Assembly (NCBI GenBank): GCA_047501485.1
Contig: JAZDRN010000001.1
Location: forward strand, 1,116,001-1,180,000
DNA length: 64,000 nucleotides
Direction of reading: 5' to 3'
Origin: Ancrocorticia sp047501485
Lineage (GTDB): Bacteria; Actinomycetota; Actinomycetes; Actinomycetales; Actinomycetaceae
The notes under the pieces were generated by a model that was not told where the DNA came from, did no database searches, and saw nothing but the letters and a program-made list of their open reading frames with translations. Below are positions 8,327-19,341 of this stretch, piece after piece. The position numbers and the translations under genes were made by a program. Position 1 is the first letter of the stretch; every line of letters begins with the position of its first letter.

Positions 8327-9189
8327 CGCCTACCGGTGCGAAGGTGCCGGATCGCCGCGTTGAAGGATGTGGGTCTGTCTATTGGCAGACCCACATCCCC
8401 CTCTGGAGGGCGAGCGCGAGCGCTCCCGGTGCCGAGAAGCTCATTGATATCGAAGAGCCCGACATGGCGATCCTCATGTGGAGCGGCATGGAGGATGCGG
8501 CGGCGGCCGTCGATCCCGACGCGGCGGGCGGGACCGCGGGGATTGGGAAGGACGGGCGGCAGACCGGCCTCATCGCCCATGGAGACCCGGTACGCATCGG
8601 CCACGCGCTGGAGTCCCTTGCCCTCGACACCGGCGAAAAGCTCCCCGGCCCCGCGTTCGCGATGGTGCCACGTTCGTTGCGCGGTGTCCTTTCGCCTTCC
8701 ATGCTCGGCTGGTTCGGTGAGCATTGGGGCAATGACTGGGACTTCTACTGGACCGATACGGCGCTGCCCGCTCGCTCGGGCCAGGAACGCGTCGAGCGGA
8801 TCGACGACGGCGCTCTGGGGATAGTTCGCGACGTTCTCGCGCAGGCAAGTCCCACCTCCGAGGCGATTGCCGAACTGGAGACCTATCGGTGGTTCGGTAT
8901 CAGGGAGAAGGGGGAGATGGCCGCGGTCATCGGTTCTCGGCCGGGAGTCGATGGTTCGGGAAACCCGTTCACGTATCTCGGCGGACTGGGAACGCTCCCG
9001 AGGTTCCGTGGTCGTGGGATTGGCGGTGCTCTCCTGGCGGGGGTGACGGCGCGCGACCTGGAATCGCATGGGACTGTCACCTTCGGCATGTGGGGTGAGA
9101 ACCCGGCGCGCCGACTCTACGACTCGCTCGGTTTCATCAACGGTGGTGAGCAGGTGATCGCCTCGGTCACGCCGTTCGATTCTCACTGA
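8323..9189 (+). CDS. GNAT-family N-acetyltransferase
   Basis: 288 residues. GTG start overlapping the aspS stop by 4 nt, with GGGAGGT 9 nt upstream. The acetyl-CoA binding signature is clear near the C-terminus: LGTLPRFRGRGIGGALL (the Q/RxxGxG/A loop) followed by NPARRLYDSLGF, the usual end of the fold. The first about 160 residues are poorly conserved and rich in Ala, Gly and Asp; they include FAMVPRSLRG and a Trp-rich stretch, and may be a degenerate N-terminal GNAT half. Coupling with aspS implies co-expression, but no target can be named. Confidence 0.78.
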   Translation: MTPTGAKVPDRRVEGCGSVYWQTHIPLWRASASAPGAEKLIDIEEPDMAILMWSGMEDAAAAVDPDAAGGTAGIGKDGRQTGLIAHGDPVRIGHALESLALDTGEKLPGPAFAMVPRSLRGVLSPSMLGWFGEHWGNDWDFYWTDTALPARSGQERVERIDDGALGIVRDVLAQASPTSEAIAELETYRWFGIREKGEMAAVIGSRPGVDGSGNPFTYLGGLGTLPRFRGRGIGGALLAGVTARDLESHGTVTFGMWGENPARRLYDSLGFINGGEQVIASVTPFDSH

Positions 9190-9211
9190 GATATCCGTCG
9201 GAGGCCCGGCT

Positions 9212-9217
9212 TAGACT
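9212..9217 (+). promoter_or_regulatory. -10 box of a leaderless rarA transcript
   Basis: TAGACT ends 6 nt before the rarA ATG at 9224 and there is no ribosome binding site. This spacing places transcription start on the start codon. Confidence 0.55.
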
Positions 9218-9223
9218 AGAACC

Positions 9224-10576
9224 ATGGATCTGTTCGAGAGCATGAACACCGATGATATGGGTGTTCCCACAAGCGAACACGGGCCGCTCGCCGTGCGTAT
9301 GCGCCCACGTACGCTGGACGAGGTGGTCGGGCAGGATCATATCCTGGGGCCGGGCTCGCCTCTGCGCAGGCTCATGGACCCGGAGGGTTCCAGGCCGTCC
9401 TCGGTGTTCCTATGGGGGCCTCCCGGAACGGGAAAGACCACCCTCGCCTACCTTATTGCGCGGGCGGGGGAGCGGCATTTCGAGGAGGTCTCGGCGGTCT
9501 CGGCCGGTGTGAAGGAGATACGATCCGTCATCGCCACGGCTAAGCATCGGCTCAATTCCTCGGGCGAGGAGACCGTGCTGTTCATAGACGAGGTTCATCG
9601 CTTCTCCAAGACCCAGCAGGACGCCTTGCTCCCGGCGGTGGAGAACGGGTGGGTCACCCTTGTGGCGGCCACTACGGAGAACCCCGCCTTCTCGGTGGTC
9701 TCCCCGTTGCTCTCGCGCTCGCTGCTCATCACGCTGAAGGGTTTGGATGATGCGGACATCGAGACTCTCGTCGATCGGGCTCTGAGCGATGAACGTGGCC
9801 TCGACGGCCAGTTCGATATCGACGCCACCGCCAAGGAGAACCTCATCCGCATCGCCGGACTCGACGGGCGGCGCTCGCTCACACTGCTGGAGGCCGCGGC
9901 CGATGGCGCCCGGTTGCGCGGATCGAAGACGATCGAACTGGTGGACATCTCCCAGGCGGCCGATGGCGCCACGGTGCGCTACGACAGGGCTGGAGACCAG
10001 CACTACGACGTCATCTCCGCGTTCATCAAATCGATTCGCGGATCGAACGTCGATGCCGCCATGCACTATCTGGCACGAATGTTGGAGGCGGGGGAGGACC
10101 CGCGCTTCATCGCGCGTCGGTTGATGATCTCGGCGGCCGAGGATGTGGGAATGGCGGACCCTTCCGCTTTGCAGACGGCGACCGCGGCGGCACAGGCCGT
10201 CGCCCTCATCGGTATGCCCGAGGGGCGCATCATCCTCGCCGAGGCGGTGGTCCATCTGGCCACTGCGCCCAAGTCCAACCGGGCCTATGCGGCTATCAAT
10301 GCCGCCATCGCGGATGTGCGCGCCGGGAAGCTGGAACCGGTCCCGCTTGCCCTGCGCAACGATTCATTCCAGGGGGCGAAGGATCTGGGGTATCAGCAGG
10401 GGTACAACTACGCCCACGATTTCCCGGAGGGAGTGGCGCCCATGCAGTTCATGCCCGAGGGGCTGGAAGACACCCGGTACTACGAGCCCACCCAGCGAGG
10501 ATACGAAGCAAAGATCACACCGCGCTTGGAACGCATACGTTCTGTCCTGCGCGGCGATACTGATAGTCTTGGCTAG
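9224..10576 (+). CDS. rarA: Replication-associated recombination ATPase RarA (MgsA)
   Basis: 450 residues, the normal length. RarA is a AAA+ ATPase of the clamp-loader group that acts at stalled replication forks. Walker A GPPGTGKT is at 65-72, Walker B LFIDEVHRF has D122 and E123, and sensor 1 is in the VAATTENPAF segment. The C-terminal tetramerisation part carries DVGMADPSALQTATAA and the conserved KSNRAY and YAHDFPEGVAPMQFMPEGL stretches. No ribosome binding site is seen; the TAGACT box 6 nt upstream suggests a leaderless mRNA. The next gene, rpsD, follows after about 95 nt containing two hairpins. Confidence 0.94.
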   Translation: MDLFESMNTDDMGVPTSEHGPLAVRMRPRTLDEVVGQDHILGPGSPLRRLMDPEGSRPSSVFLWGPPGTGKTTLAYLIARAGERHFEEVSAVSAGVKEIRSVIATAKHRLNSSGEETVLFIDEVHRFSKTQQDALLPAVENGWVTLVAATTENPAFSVVSPLLSRSLLITLKGLDDADIETLVDRALSDERGLDGQFDIDATAKENLIRIAGLDGRRSLTLLEAAADGARLRGSKTIELVDISQAADGATVRYDRAGDQHYDVISAFIKSIRGSNVDAAMHYLARMLEAGEDPRFIARRLMISAAEDVGMADPSALQTATAAAQAVALIGMPEGRIILAEAVVHLATAPKSNRAYAAINAAIADVRAGKLEPVPLALRNDSFQGAKDLGYQQGYNYAHDFPEGVAPMQFMPEGLEDTRYYEPTQRGYEAKITPRLERIRSVLRGDTDSLG

Positions 10577-10603
10577 TTGTCCACCAGGGCAGCTTGTAAA
10601 CCT

Positions 10604-10648
10604 GGGGCCTTAGCCATTGGAGTTGGCCCCGCAATCCTTCGGGATTGC
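10604..10648 (+). promoter_or_regulatory. Tandem hairpins in the rpsD leader (possible S4 autoregulatory leader or rarA terminator)
   Basis: First stem GGGGCC (10604-10609) with GGCCCC (10625-10630). The second follows directly: 7-bp stem 10631-10637 with 10642-10648 closed by a TTCG tetraloop, the very stable C(UUCG)G type. The second hairpin ends 24 nt before the rpsD ATG. S4 represses its own mRNA in other bacteria; that it does so here is inference. Confidence 0.5.
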
Positions 10649-10672
10649 GCACAGATTTCGACAGGAGACTGA

Positions 10673-11296
10673 ATGTCTGCAAGCAACCGTACCCGCAAGC
10701 AGGTGCGCCAGTCGCGCGCCCTCGGCCTGGCTCTGACCCCGAAGGCCGAGCGCTACATGCAGCGCCGCCCTTACCGTCCGGGCGAGCACGGCCGTGGCCG
10801 CACCAAGGACTCCGACTACTCGGTTCGTCTGAAGGAGAAGCAGCGCCTGCGCGCCCAGTACGGCATCCGCGAGGCTCAGATGCGCCGCGTGTGGGAAGAG
10901 GCTCGTCGTTCCGACGGCCTCGCCGGTGAGAACCTGGTCGAGCTTCTCGAGATGCGTCTCGACGCCCTCGTGCTGCGCGCCGGCTTCGCCCGCACCACCG
11001 CCCAGGCCCGTCAGATCGTCGTACACCGTCACATCCTCGTCGACGGCCGCATCGTCGATCGCCCGTCCTTCCGCGTCAAGCCCGGACAGGTCGTCCAGGT
11101 CAAGGCTCGTTCGCAGGCCTCCCCGAGCTTCCTCATGGCGGCTCAGGGCGTGCACCGCGACGTTCTGCCCAAGGTCCCGGAGTACCTGGACGTCGAGCTG
11201 GAGAAGCTGAAGTTCACGCTGGTCCGCCGCCCGAAGCGCGTCGAGGTTCCAGTGACATGTGACGTCCAGATGGTCGTCGAGCACTACTCACGCTAA
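10673..11296 (+). CDS. rpsD: 30S ribosomal protein S4
   Basis: 207 residues, ATG with CAGGAG 7 nt upstream. S4 binds 16S rRNA early in small-subunit assembly. The N-terminal part has YRPGEHGRGRTKDSDYSVRL and KQRLRAQYGI; the S4 RNA-binding domain spans about 95-160 (LEMRLDALVLRAGFA, then VDGRIVDRPSFRVKPG). There is no zinc-binding cysteine cluster, so it is the C-minus form. Here rpsD stands alone, not in the alpha operon, as is common in actinobacteria. A strong hairpin follows 10 nt after the stop. Confidence 0.97.
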   Translation: MSASNRTRKQVRQSRALGLALTPKAERYMQRRPYRPGEHGRGRTKDSDYSVRLKEKQRLRAQYGIREAQMRRVWEEARRSDGLAGENLVELLEMRLDALVLRAGFARTTAQARQIVVHRHILVDGRIVDRPSFRVKPGQVVQVKARSQASPSFLMAAQGVHRDVLPKVPEYLDVELEKLKFTLVRRPKRVEVPVTCDVQMVVEHYSR

Positions 11297-11306
11297 ACGG
11301 CGTCGA

Positions 11307-11330
11307 GAACGCGCCCTGCGGGGCGCGTTC
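11307..11330 (+). terminator. rpsD terminator hairpin
   Basis: Perfect 10-bp stem (11307-11316 with 11321-11330), TGCG loop, followed by TTGCTAT. It lies directly after rpsD. Confidence 0.75.
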
Positions 11331-11349
11331 TTGCTATATGGAGGAAATT

Positions 11350-11715
11350 GTGGAGATTACGCTCGGTGGGATTGCAGGCCTTATCGCCGCGATCGCCTTT
11401 GTTGCCCTTGTTATTGCCCTGATCCGTCCCATCGGCAAGCTCGCCGGCGTCATCGATCGACTCGCCGACGCCGTGACCGAGTTGACCGAGCACACCCTGC
11501 CCGCCATCGACGAGGCGGCCCAGACGGTGCGCGACGCGAACGGGCAGATCGCCCGTATCGACACGATCACCTCCGCCGCCGCGAGGACCACGGAGGACAT
11601 CTCCGCGATGACCACCCTGGTCACCTCAACCGTGGCAGCGCCGATCCTTGCCGTGCGTCGCGGCGTGAACAAGGTAAAATCTGCTTTCGGTAAAAAGAAG
11701 ACATTTGAGGACTGA
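11350..11715 (+). CDS. DUF948-type small membrane protein
   Basis: 121 residues from GTG at 11350, which has GGAGG 5 nt before it; the in-frame ATG at 11338 lacks any site. One N-terminal membrane helix spans about residues 6-25 (GLIAAIAFVALVIALI). A long predicted coiled or amphipathic region follows (DRLADAVTELTEHTLPAIDEA and onward), then a basic FGKKK tail. This matches the DUF948 (YtxG-like) family, which often lies near alaS in actinobacteria. Function is not established. It ends 8 nt before alaS and is probably co-transcribed with it. Confidence 0.75.
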   Translation: MEITLGGIAGLIAAIAFVALVIALIRPIGKLAGVIDRLADAVTELTEHTLPAIDEAAQTVRDANGQIARIDTITSAAARTTEDISAMTTLVTSTVAAPILAVRRGVNKVKSAFGKKKTFED

Positions 11716-11723
11716 GGAAACAC

Positions 11724-14383
<2,660 letters not shown>

Positions 14384-14384
<1 letters not shown>

Positions 14385-14854
14385 TGCGGCGAGGCAAACG
14401 CTTAGGCGTAGACGTGGGCGAGGCTCGCGTCGGTGTCGCTCAGTGCGATCCGGACGCGATCCTCGCCACGCCCGTGGTGACCCTGCGGCGCAACGGCTCT
14501 GACATTCGCCGTGCCGTCAAGATCGTCCGCGACGAGGAGATCATGGAGGTCATCGTCGGCCTTCCCCTCAATATGGACGGAACAGAGGGCATTTCGGCAC
14601 GTCACGCACGTATGTGGGCGGGTAAGCTGGCTCGCAGGATCGCTCCCGTGCAGGTTAGGCTGGTGGACGAAAGGCTCTCGACCGTCTCAGCGCACGCCCA
14701 CTTGTCCGCCGCCGGAAGGGATTCACGCAAACACCGCAGCGTCGTGGACCAGGTGGCCGCGACCGTGATCCTCGAGACCGCGCTGGAGATGGAACGGCGT
14801 ACTGGCGAGGCACCCGGCGAACTGGTTGCTCCAGAACCGGAAAGGGAATCATGA
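14384..14854 (+). CDS. ruvX: Pre-16S rRNA nuclease YqgF (putative Holliday junction resolvase RuvX)
   Basis: 156 residues starting at the ATG that overlaps the alaS stop. It has an RNase H-like fold: RLGVDVGEARVGVA supplies the first acidic residue, VGLPLNMDGTEG the second region and VDERLSTVSA the third. The family matures the 5' end of 16S rRNA; an older name assumes junction resolution. The frame stays open well upstream inside alaS, but that extension is not family sequence. It overlaps mltG by 4 nt (ATGA). Confidence 0.93.
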
Positions 14855-15987
14855 GTGATCTCTTTGACGAGATAGAACCGGAGCGTTCTGAAACAACTCG
14901 ACGACGTGAGGGGAAGGCGCAAGCCGCACTCGTCATTCGAGAGCGTAAGCGTAAGCGCAGGATCACCACGATCATCACGTCGCTGTTCGTCATGATGATC
15001 ACGGCGACTCTAGTGGTGCTTCTGCCCCAGTTCCTGGGAGGGGAGACGACCGTCAGCGACTACGAGGGGCCGGGCACGGGCAGTGTCACGATCGAGATCC
15101 CGGAGGGCGCTTCGGGCAGGGAGATGGGGGCGATTCTCGAGGAAGAAGGCGTCGTCGCCACGGTCAACGCTTTCGTCGACGCATATAGGGACGATCCTCG
15201 TGCTTCCAGCATTCAGCCGGGCACGTACACGCTTCGTTCGGAGATGTCGGGCTCCGGCGCGGTATCGGCTCTGCTGGATCCGGCTTCGAAGGCCGATCAG
15301 AAGGTCACGATCCCCGAGGGCTGGCCGAAGTGGCAGGTGTTCAATCGTCTGGACAGTGCGCTGGGGCTCCCCGAGGGAACCAGCGAGGAAGCCGCCAAGG
15401 GAGATATCGGACTGCCGGAGGAGGCCGACGGCGAGGTCGAGGGGTGGTTCGCCCCGTTGACCTACACTTTCGCCCCGGGTACCACAGCCGAGGAGGCTCT
15501 GGCCACCATGGTGCAGGCGCGCATCGATCAGCTCGATGAGCTGGGGATTCCGCGCGACCGCTGGCAGGACGATCTCATCAAGGGTTCCATTCTGGAGCGC
15601 GAGGCGGGCAGCTACGCCGATCTGCACAAGGTCGCGCGGGTGATCGAGAACCGCCTGACGGATGAAGATCAGGTGATGGGCAAGCTGCAGATGGATTCCA
15701 CGGTCCTCTACGGACTGGGGATCGAGGGCGGTGTTCCGACCCGCGAACAGCTGGACGAGGATACCCCGTTCAACACCTACATCCATGCCGGTCTTCCCCC
15801 CACGCCTATCGGAGCGACCGGAGTGGACGCTCTCTCAGCGGTCGAGGAACCGGCGGAAGGTGATTGGCTCTACTTCGTGACGGTCAATCTGGAGACCGGT
15901 GAAACGAAGTTCTCCTCCGATTACGAGGAGCACAGGGCCAACATCGAGGAGTTCAGGGAATGGGTCGCGGAGAATCCCCAGGGCTGA
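14851..15987 (+). CDS. mltG: Endolytic murein transglycosylase MltG
   Basis: 378 residues, start overlapping the ruvX stop. The cytoplasmic N-terminus (about 1-38) is very basic; one membrane helix follows at about 39-60, then an extracellular YceG domain. MltG cuts nascent glycan strands and sets their length. A LysM-like part is visible (IEIPEGASGREMGAIL). The catalytic glutamate is in GSILEREAG (E249). The end of the domain shows MDSTVLYGLG, YIHAGLPPTPIGATGVDAL and a final LYFVTVNLETGETKFSSDY. The following gene overlaps its end by 28 nt. Confidence 0.94.
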   Translation: MSDLFDEIEPERSETTRRREGKAQAALVIRERKRKRRITTIITSLFVMMITATLVVLLPQFLGGETTVSDYEGPGTGSVTIEIPEGASGREMGAILEEEGVVATVNAFVDAYRDDPRASSIQPGTYTLRSEMSGSGAVSALLDPASKADQKVTIPEGWPKWQVFNRLDSALGLPEGTSEEAAKGDIGLPEEADGEVEGWFAPLTYTFAPGTTAEEALATMVQARIDQLDELGIPRDRWQDDLIKGSILEREAGSYADLHKVARVIENRLTDEDQVMGKLQMDSTVLYGLGIEGGVPTREQLDEDTPFNTYIHAGLPPTPIGATGVDALSAVEEPAEGDWLYFVTVNLETGETKFSSDYEEHRANIEEFREWVAENPQG

Positions 15988-16730
15988 TCCTGTGGACCGG
16001 ATCGGCGCGGGACCTCACCTACCGGCTTCTTGAGACCGGCAGTGAAGTTCCAGTCGAGTCCATCGGCGATATAGGGGAGGCAGCCTCGCCGCAGGACCAG
16101 CTATCGTCCCTTCAGGCTTTGATCTCGCGGTGCCCGCCGGAATGCCTGGGGGTGGCGCTTCCCCCGGGGTTGACCGCGCTGCGCAGCGCCGCCGGTGCGG
16201 ACGGCCTGGCGAAGGCTGTGGGCTGGTCGGATTCACTGGCATTCGCGGGAGGGCTGCCCGGAGCGTTCGCCTTTCTGGCGAAGGTCGGAGGCATGGTCGC
16301 TGCTATCCGCGAAACCACGGGGGAGCGCTACTGCGATCTGCCGGCACGCATCGAGACGAACGGTCCCGTCGCTTGGGCGGCGCTAGCCGCTCTCACCCAA
16401 CTGCGCACGTCCGGAGTATCTGCAGCTCCCGACGCGATGACGGGCGCGGTGGCTCATCGCCTCGGTGTCGAGCTGGCGCGCAGCCGGCCGCCAGGGGCTG
16501 ATCTGAGTCCGGGCGATCAGGCCGGCGTTGCGGGAATTCTCTTCGACTCGGAAGGTTTTCATATCGATTGGTCTGCGGCCGGCGATGAGCCGGATGGCGG
16601 CACGCGTTCCGCTTTGGTCGGCGCCGATCTGGTCGAGCTGCATACCGTGGCCGCCCAAGTGCGCCTCTTCACCTCGCGCGAGCCCAATATGGAGGCCATG
16701 CGAGAGGTGTTGAGAGAGGCGCGCGCCTAG
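15960..16730 (+). CDS. Unrecognised protein in the usual aroE position
   Basis: 256 residues. ATG lies inside the last codons of mltG, with GAGGAG 8 nt upstream, so it is probably real and translationally linked. The protein is rich in Ala, Gly and Leu, has no signal peptide and no clear membrane helix. I do not recognise a family. In related genomes the slot between mltG and aroC commonly holds aroE (shikimate dehydrogenase), but no AroE motif (such as SxSxSP or the NADP-binding GxGGA) is present. Visible stretches are ILWTGSARDLTYRLLETG near the start and VELHTVAAQVRLFTSREPN near the end. It could be a fast-evolving lineage-specific gene. Confidence 0.6.
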   Translation: MGRGESPGLILWTGSARDLTYRLLETGSEVPVESIGDIGEAASPQDQLSSLQALISRCPPECLGVALPPGLTALRSAAGADGLAKAVGWSDSLAFAGGLPGAFAFLAKVGGMVAAIRETTGERYCDLPARIETNGPVAWAALAALTQLRTSGVSAAPDAMTGAVAHRLGVELARSRPPGADLSPGDQAGVAGILFDSEGFHIDWSAAGDEPDGGTRSALVGADLVELHTVAAQVRLFTSREPNMEAMREVLREARA

Positions 16731-16813
16731 CAACGAGCACGCGTTGAGCATCGGGCTGCCGGGGCTGTGGAAAATTCGGGCGCGGCCGGCAGTATCGCCG
16801 TAGCCTCGCTCGC

Positions 16814-17482
16814 ATGAGCGAATCGTCCGTGGCTCTCCGCCCGCGCCTATGGTCGCGCAGGAGAATACTGCGCGCCACACTCACCCCGTTCCAGGCGGTC
16901 CTGCTGGCAACGTTCTCTTCCGTCGTGCTGCTGTGGTGCAAATATCTGGTCCTCGAACTGGGGGTGTCGAACGCGCGGCACGCAGGAGCATCCCTTTCCA
17001 GCGGATCTCGTTCGGCCGTCGATGAGCCGGGGTATTGGTTGCCTCTGCTGGTGAGTGCGCTGGTGATCGCACCGCTTGTGGTTGCAGCCTTCGTCGATTC
17101 CGTCCACCACCTTCTTCCCGATCCGTTGCTGCTGTTGGGGGCGGGCATCGCCGCGTCTGCGGCGTTGCTGGGTTCCGCGGGTGAGGGCCTCGCCCGGCCC
17201 GGCCCTGAACCCTTCCTCCTGGGCATCGTGGCATACGGCGCCGGGTTTCTTCTCAGTTCCCTAACATCCCTGGGGCGGGGAGACGCGAAGCTTCTGGGGG
17301 TGCTCGGGCTTTGGATGGCTCACCCGGCGCTGTTCTTCGGCGCGGTGGGGGCCGCGCTGTGCGGTGCCGGTCTGTACGCGATCGTGCTCATGATATTGCG
17401 CCGCGCCACGAGGACGACGTCACTCGCGCTCGGGCCATGGCTGGTAGCGGGAGCGGCCCTGTTCTGGGTCATCTACCGCTAG
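16814..17482 (+). CDS. Prepilin peptidase-like protein (A24 family)
   Basis: 222 residues. A24 peptidases are membrane aspartyl proteases that cut type IV pilin leaders. Both catalytic aspartates are visible: D95 in VDSVHHLLPDP and D157 in LGRGDAKLLG (the GxGD motif). About six membrane helices lie between residue 25 and the C-terminus. There is no N-terminal methylase-type domain, as expected for the short form. No pilin or secretion ATPase gene is within the window, so its substrates lie elsewhere. It sits between the unrecognised gene and aroC. The start has no clear ribosome site. Confidence 0.75.
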   Translation: MSESSVALRPRLWSRRRILRATLTPFQAVLLATFSSVVLLWCKYLVLELGVSNARHAGASLSSGSRSAVDEPGYWLPLLVSALVIAPLVVAAFVDSVHHLLPDPLLLLGAGIAASAALLGSAGEGLARPGPEPFLLGIVAYGAGFLLSSLTSLGRGDAKLLGVLGLWMAHPALFFGAVGAALCGAGLYAIVLMILRRATRTTSLALGPWLVAGAALFWVIYR

Positions 17483-17574
17483 GCTCGGATCGTCTGGTGC
17501 CTGCCTACGCGCGGCGGATGCGTTCTTTCTCACCTGGCACCTGGACCGGTTTCCGCCGGTCGCATGCCGCATGA

Positions 17575-17580
17575 CACAAT
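17575..17580 (+). promoter_or_regulatory. Weak -10 candidate for leaderless aroC
   Basis: CACAAT ends 7 nt before the aroC ATG at 17588, where no ribosome site is visible. Confidence 0.3.
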
Positions 17581-17587
17581 CAGAGAT

Positions 17588-18799
17588 ATGTTGCGTTGGA
17601 GTACTGCAGGAGAGTCACATGGGCAGGCCCTCATCGCCCTCATGGAGGGCGTGCCTGCCGGCCTGGAACTGACGTCCCGAGAGATAGGCGATGCCCTCGC
17701 TCGCAGGCGGAAAGGGTACGGCCGCGGTACCCGGCAGAAGTGGGAGCAGGATGCGCTGACCATCGTGTCCGGCCTGCGCCACGGCCGAAGCATCGGTTCT
17801 CCCCTTGCGCTGGAGATCGGTAACTCGGAGTGGCCGAAGTGGGACGTCGTCATGTCGCCCGATCCGGTGGACCCCGACGATCTGAAGATCGACGCGGGCA
17901 CCGGCGACGAGCGGGAGGTTGCTCGCAACCGGCCACTGACCAAGCCACGTCCGGGTCACGCCGATCTTGTCGGCATGAACAAGTACGGCTTCGACGACGC
18001 CCGCCCGGTTCTGGAGCGAGCATCGGCGCGTGAGACCGCCGCCCGGGTGGCGCTCGGCGCTATCGCAGCCGCCATCAACGAGCAGGTCGCGGGCATTCGC
18101 GTGATCTCCCGCGTGGTCTCGCTCGGGCAAGCCGCGGATACATCCGAGGCCTTCCCTGTCCCCTCCGATGCCACCGCCCTCGATGAATCTCCCGTGCGGT
18201 GCCTGAACGAGGAGGCCGCAGCACGTATGATAGCGGCGGTCGATACCGCGAAGAAGGCGGGCGACACGCTCGGCGGCATCGCCGAGGTCCTCATCTACGG
18301 GGCTCCTCAGGGGCTGGGAACCTACGCGACCCCACTGGGGCGCCTCGACGCCAAGTTCGCGGCCGCGTTGATGTCGATCCAGTCCGTCAAGGGCGTGGAG
18401 GTCGGCGACGGCTTCGAGACGGCGCGGCGGCCCGGTAGTGCGGCCCATGACGAGATCGTCCGTGAGGAAGGCTCCGTCCACCGCCTGACGAACCGAGCCG
18501 GGGGTATCGAGGGGGGCATGTCCAACGGCGAACCCATTCGTCTGCGCGTGGCATTCAAACCCATTTCCACCGTCCCGCGCGCGCTCCGCACCATCGACAC
18601 CCGTACCGGCGAGGAGTCCACGGCCTTGCACCAGCGCAGCGATACCACCGCGGTGGTACCTGGCGCCGTCGTCGCCGAAGCGATGGCCTCCCTCGTGATC
18701 GCCGAAGCTCTCGTCGAGAAGTTCGGCGGGGATTCCGTGGAGCAGATGCGCAATGCCTTGAACTCCTATCTCGATTCCATTCCGGAGGTGCGCCGATGA
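17588..18799 (+). CDS. aroC: Chorismate synthase
   Basis: 403 residues from ATG at 17588, because the family N-terminus is MLRWSTAGESHG; an in-frame ATG at 17564 would add eight foreign residues. The enzyme converts EPSP to chorismate with reduced FMN, the last shared step to aromatic amino acids and folate. Signatures are GESHGQALIALMEG, GRGTRQKWEQD, RPGHADLVG, a SARETAARVALGAIA stretch and the C-terminal RSDTTAVVPGAVV. It overlaps aroK by 4 nt (ATGA). Confidence 0.96.
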   Translation: MLRWSTAGESHGQALIALMEGVPAGLELTSREIGDALARRRKGYGRGTRQKWEQDALTIVSGLRHGRSIGSPLALEIGNSEWPKWDVVMSPDPVDPDDLKIDAGTGDEREVARNRPLTKPRPGHADLVGMNKYGFDDARPVLERASARETAARVALGAIAAAINEQVAGIRVISRVVSLGQAADTSEAFPVPSDATALDESPVRCLNEEAAARMIAAVDTAKKAGDTLGGIAEVLIYGAPQGLGTYATPLGRLDAKFAAALMSIQSVKGVEVGDGFETARRPGSAAHDEIVREEGSVHRLTNRAGGIEGGMSNGEPIRLRVAFKPISTVPRALRTIDTRTGEESTALHQRSDTTAVVPGAVVAEAMASLVIAEALVEKFGGDSVEQMRNALNSYLDSIPEVRR

Positions 18800-19341
18800 G
18801 CGTCGTGGCCGTTTTCGTGGGAATGCCCGGTTCTGGGAAGACGACGGTCGGACGCCTTGTGGCCCGCCATCTCGGGATCGAATTCCAGGACTCCGACGCC
18901 ATGATCGAACAGAACCAGGGGCGATCGATACCGGAGATTTTCGCGACCGACGGCGAGAGCGGCTTCCGTACCATCGAGGCCGCCGTCATCCAGGACGCGT
19001 TGGAGAACTATGACGGCATCCTTTCCCTGGGTGGGGGAGCGGTGTTGACGGAGTCGACGCGGCGCGCGCTGCGCGAGCACCCCGTGGTCCTCATCGACGT
19101 GGAGACCGAGGAGCTGATCCGCCGCGTGACGAATTCCAGCACGGTGCGCCCCCTCCTCGTCGAGGATCCCGCACGGAAGATCGCGGAACTGCGGGCTCAG
19201 CGCGAACCGCTGTACCGCGAGGTGGCCCGGCACTCCATCAGTTCGGACGAGCAGCCGGTGCACAACGTGGTGCGGCTGGCTCTGGACGTGCTCGGCCACC
19301 CGCAGACGCAACTCGATACGGGCACGGGAGCTGCCGAATGA
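18796..19341 (+). CDS. aroK: Shikimate kinase
   Basis: 181 residues, start overlapping the aroC stop. It phosphorylates shikimate at O3. It is a P-loop kinase with GMPGSGKTT at 9-17, shikimate-binding DSD at 32-34, R58 in GFRTIE and the GGG motif at 79-81 (LSLGGGAVL). The lid region contains VRPLL. It overlaps the next gene by 4 nt. That next gene is a diverged copy of this one rather than the usual aroB. Confidence 0.95.
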   Translation: MSVVAVFVGMPGSGKTTVGRLVARHLGIEFQDSDAMIEQNQGRSIPEIFATDGESGFRTIEAAVIQDALENYDGILSLGGGAVLTESTRRALREHPVVLIDVETEELIRRVTNSSTVRPLLVEDPARKIAELRAQREPLYREVARHSISSDEQPVHNVVRLALDVLGHPQTQLDTGTGAAE

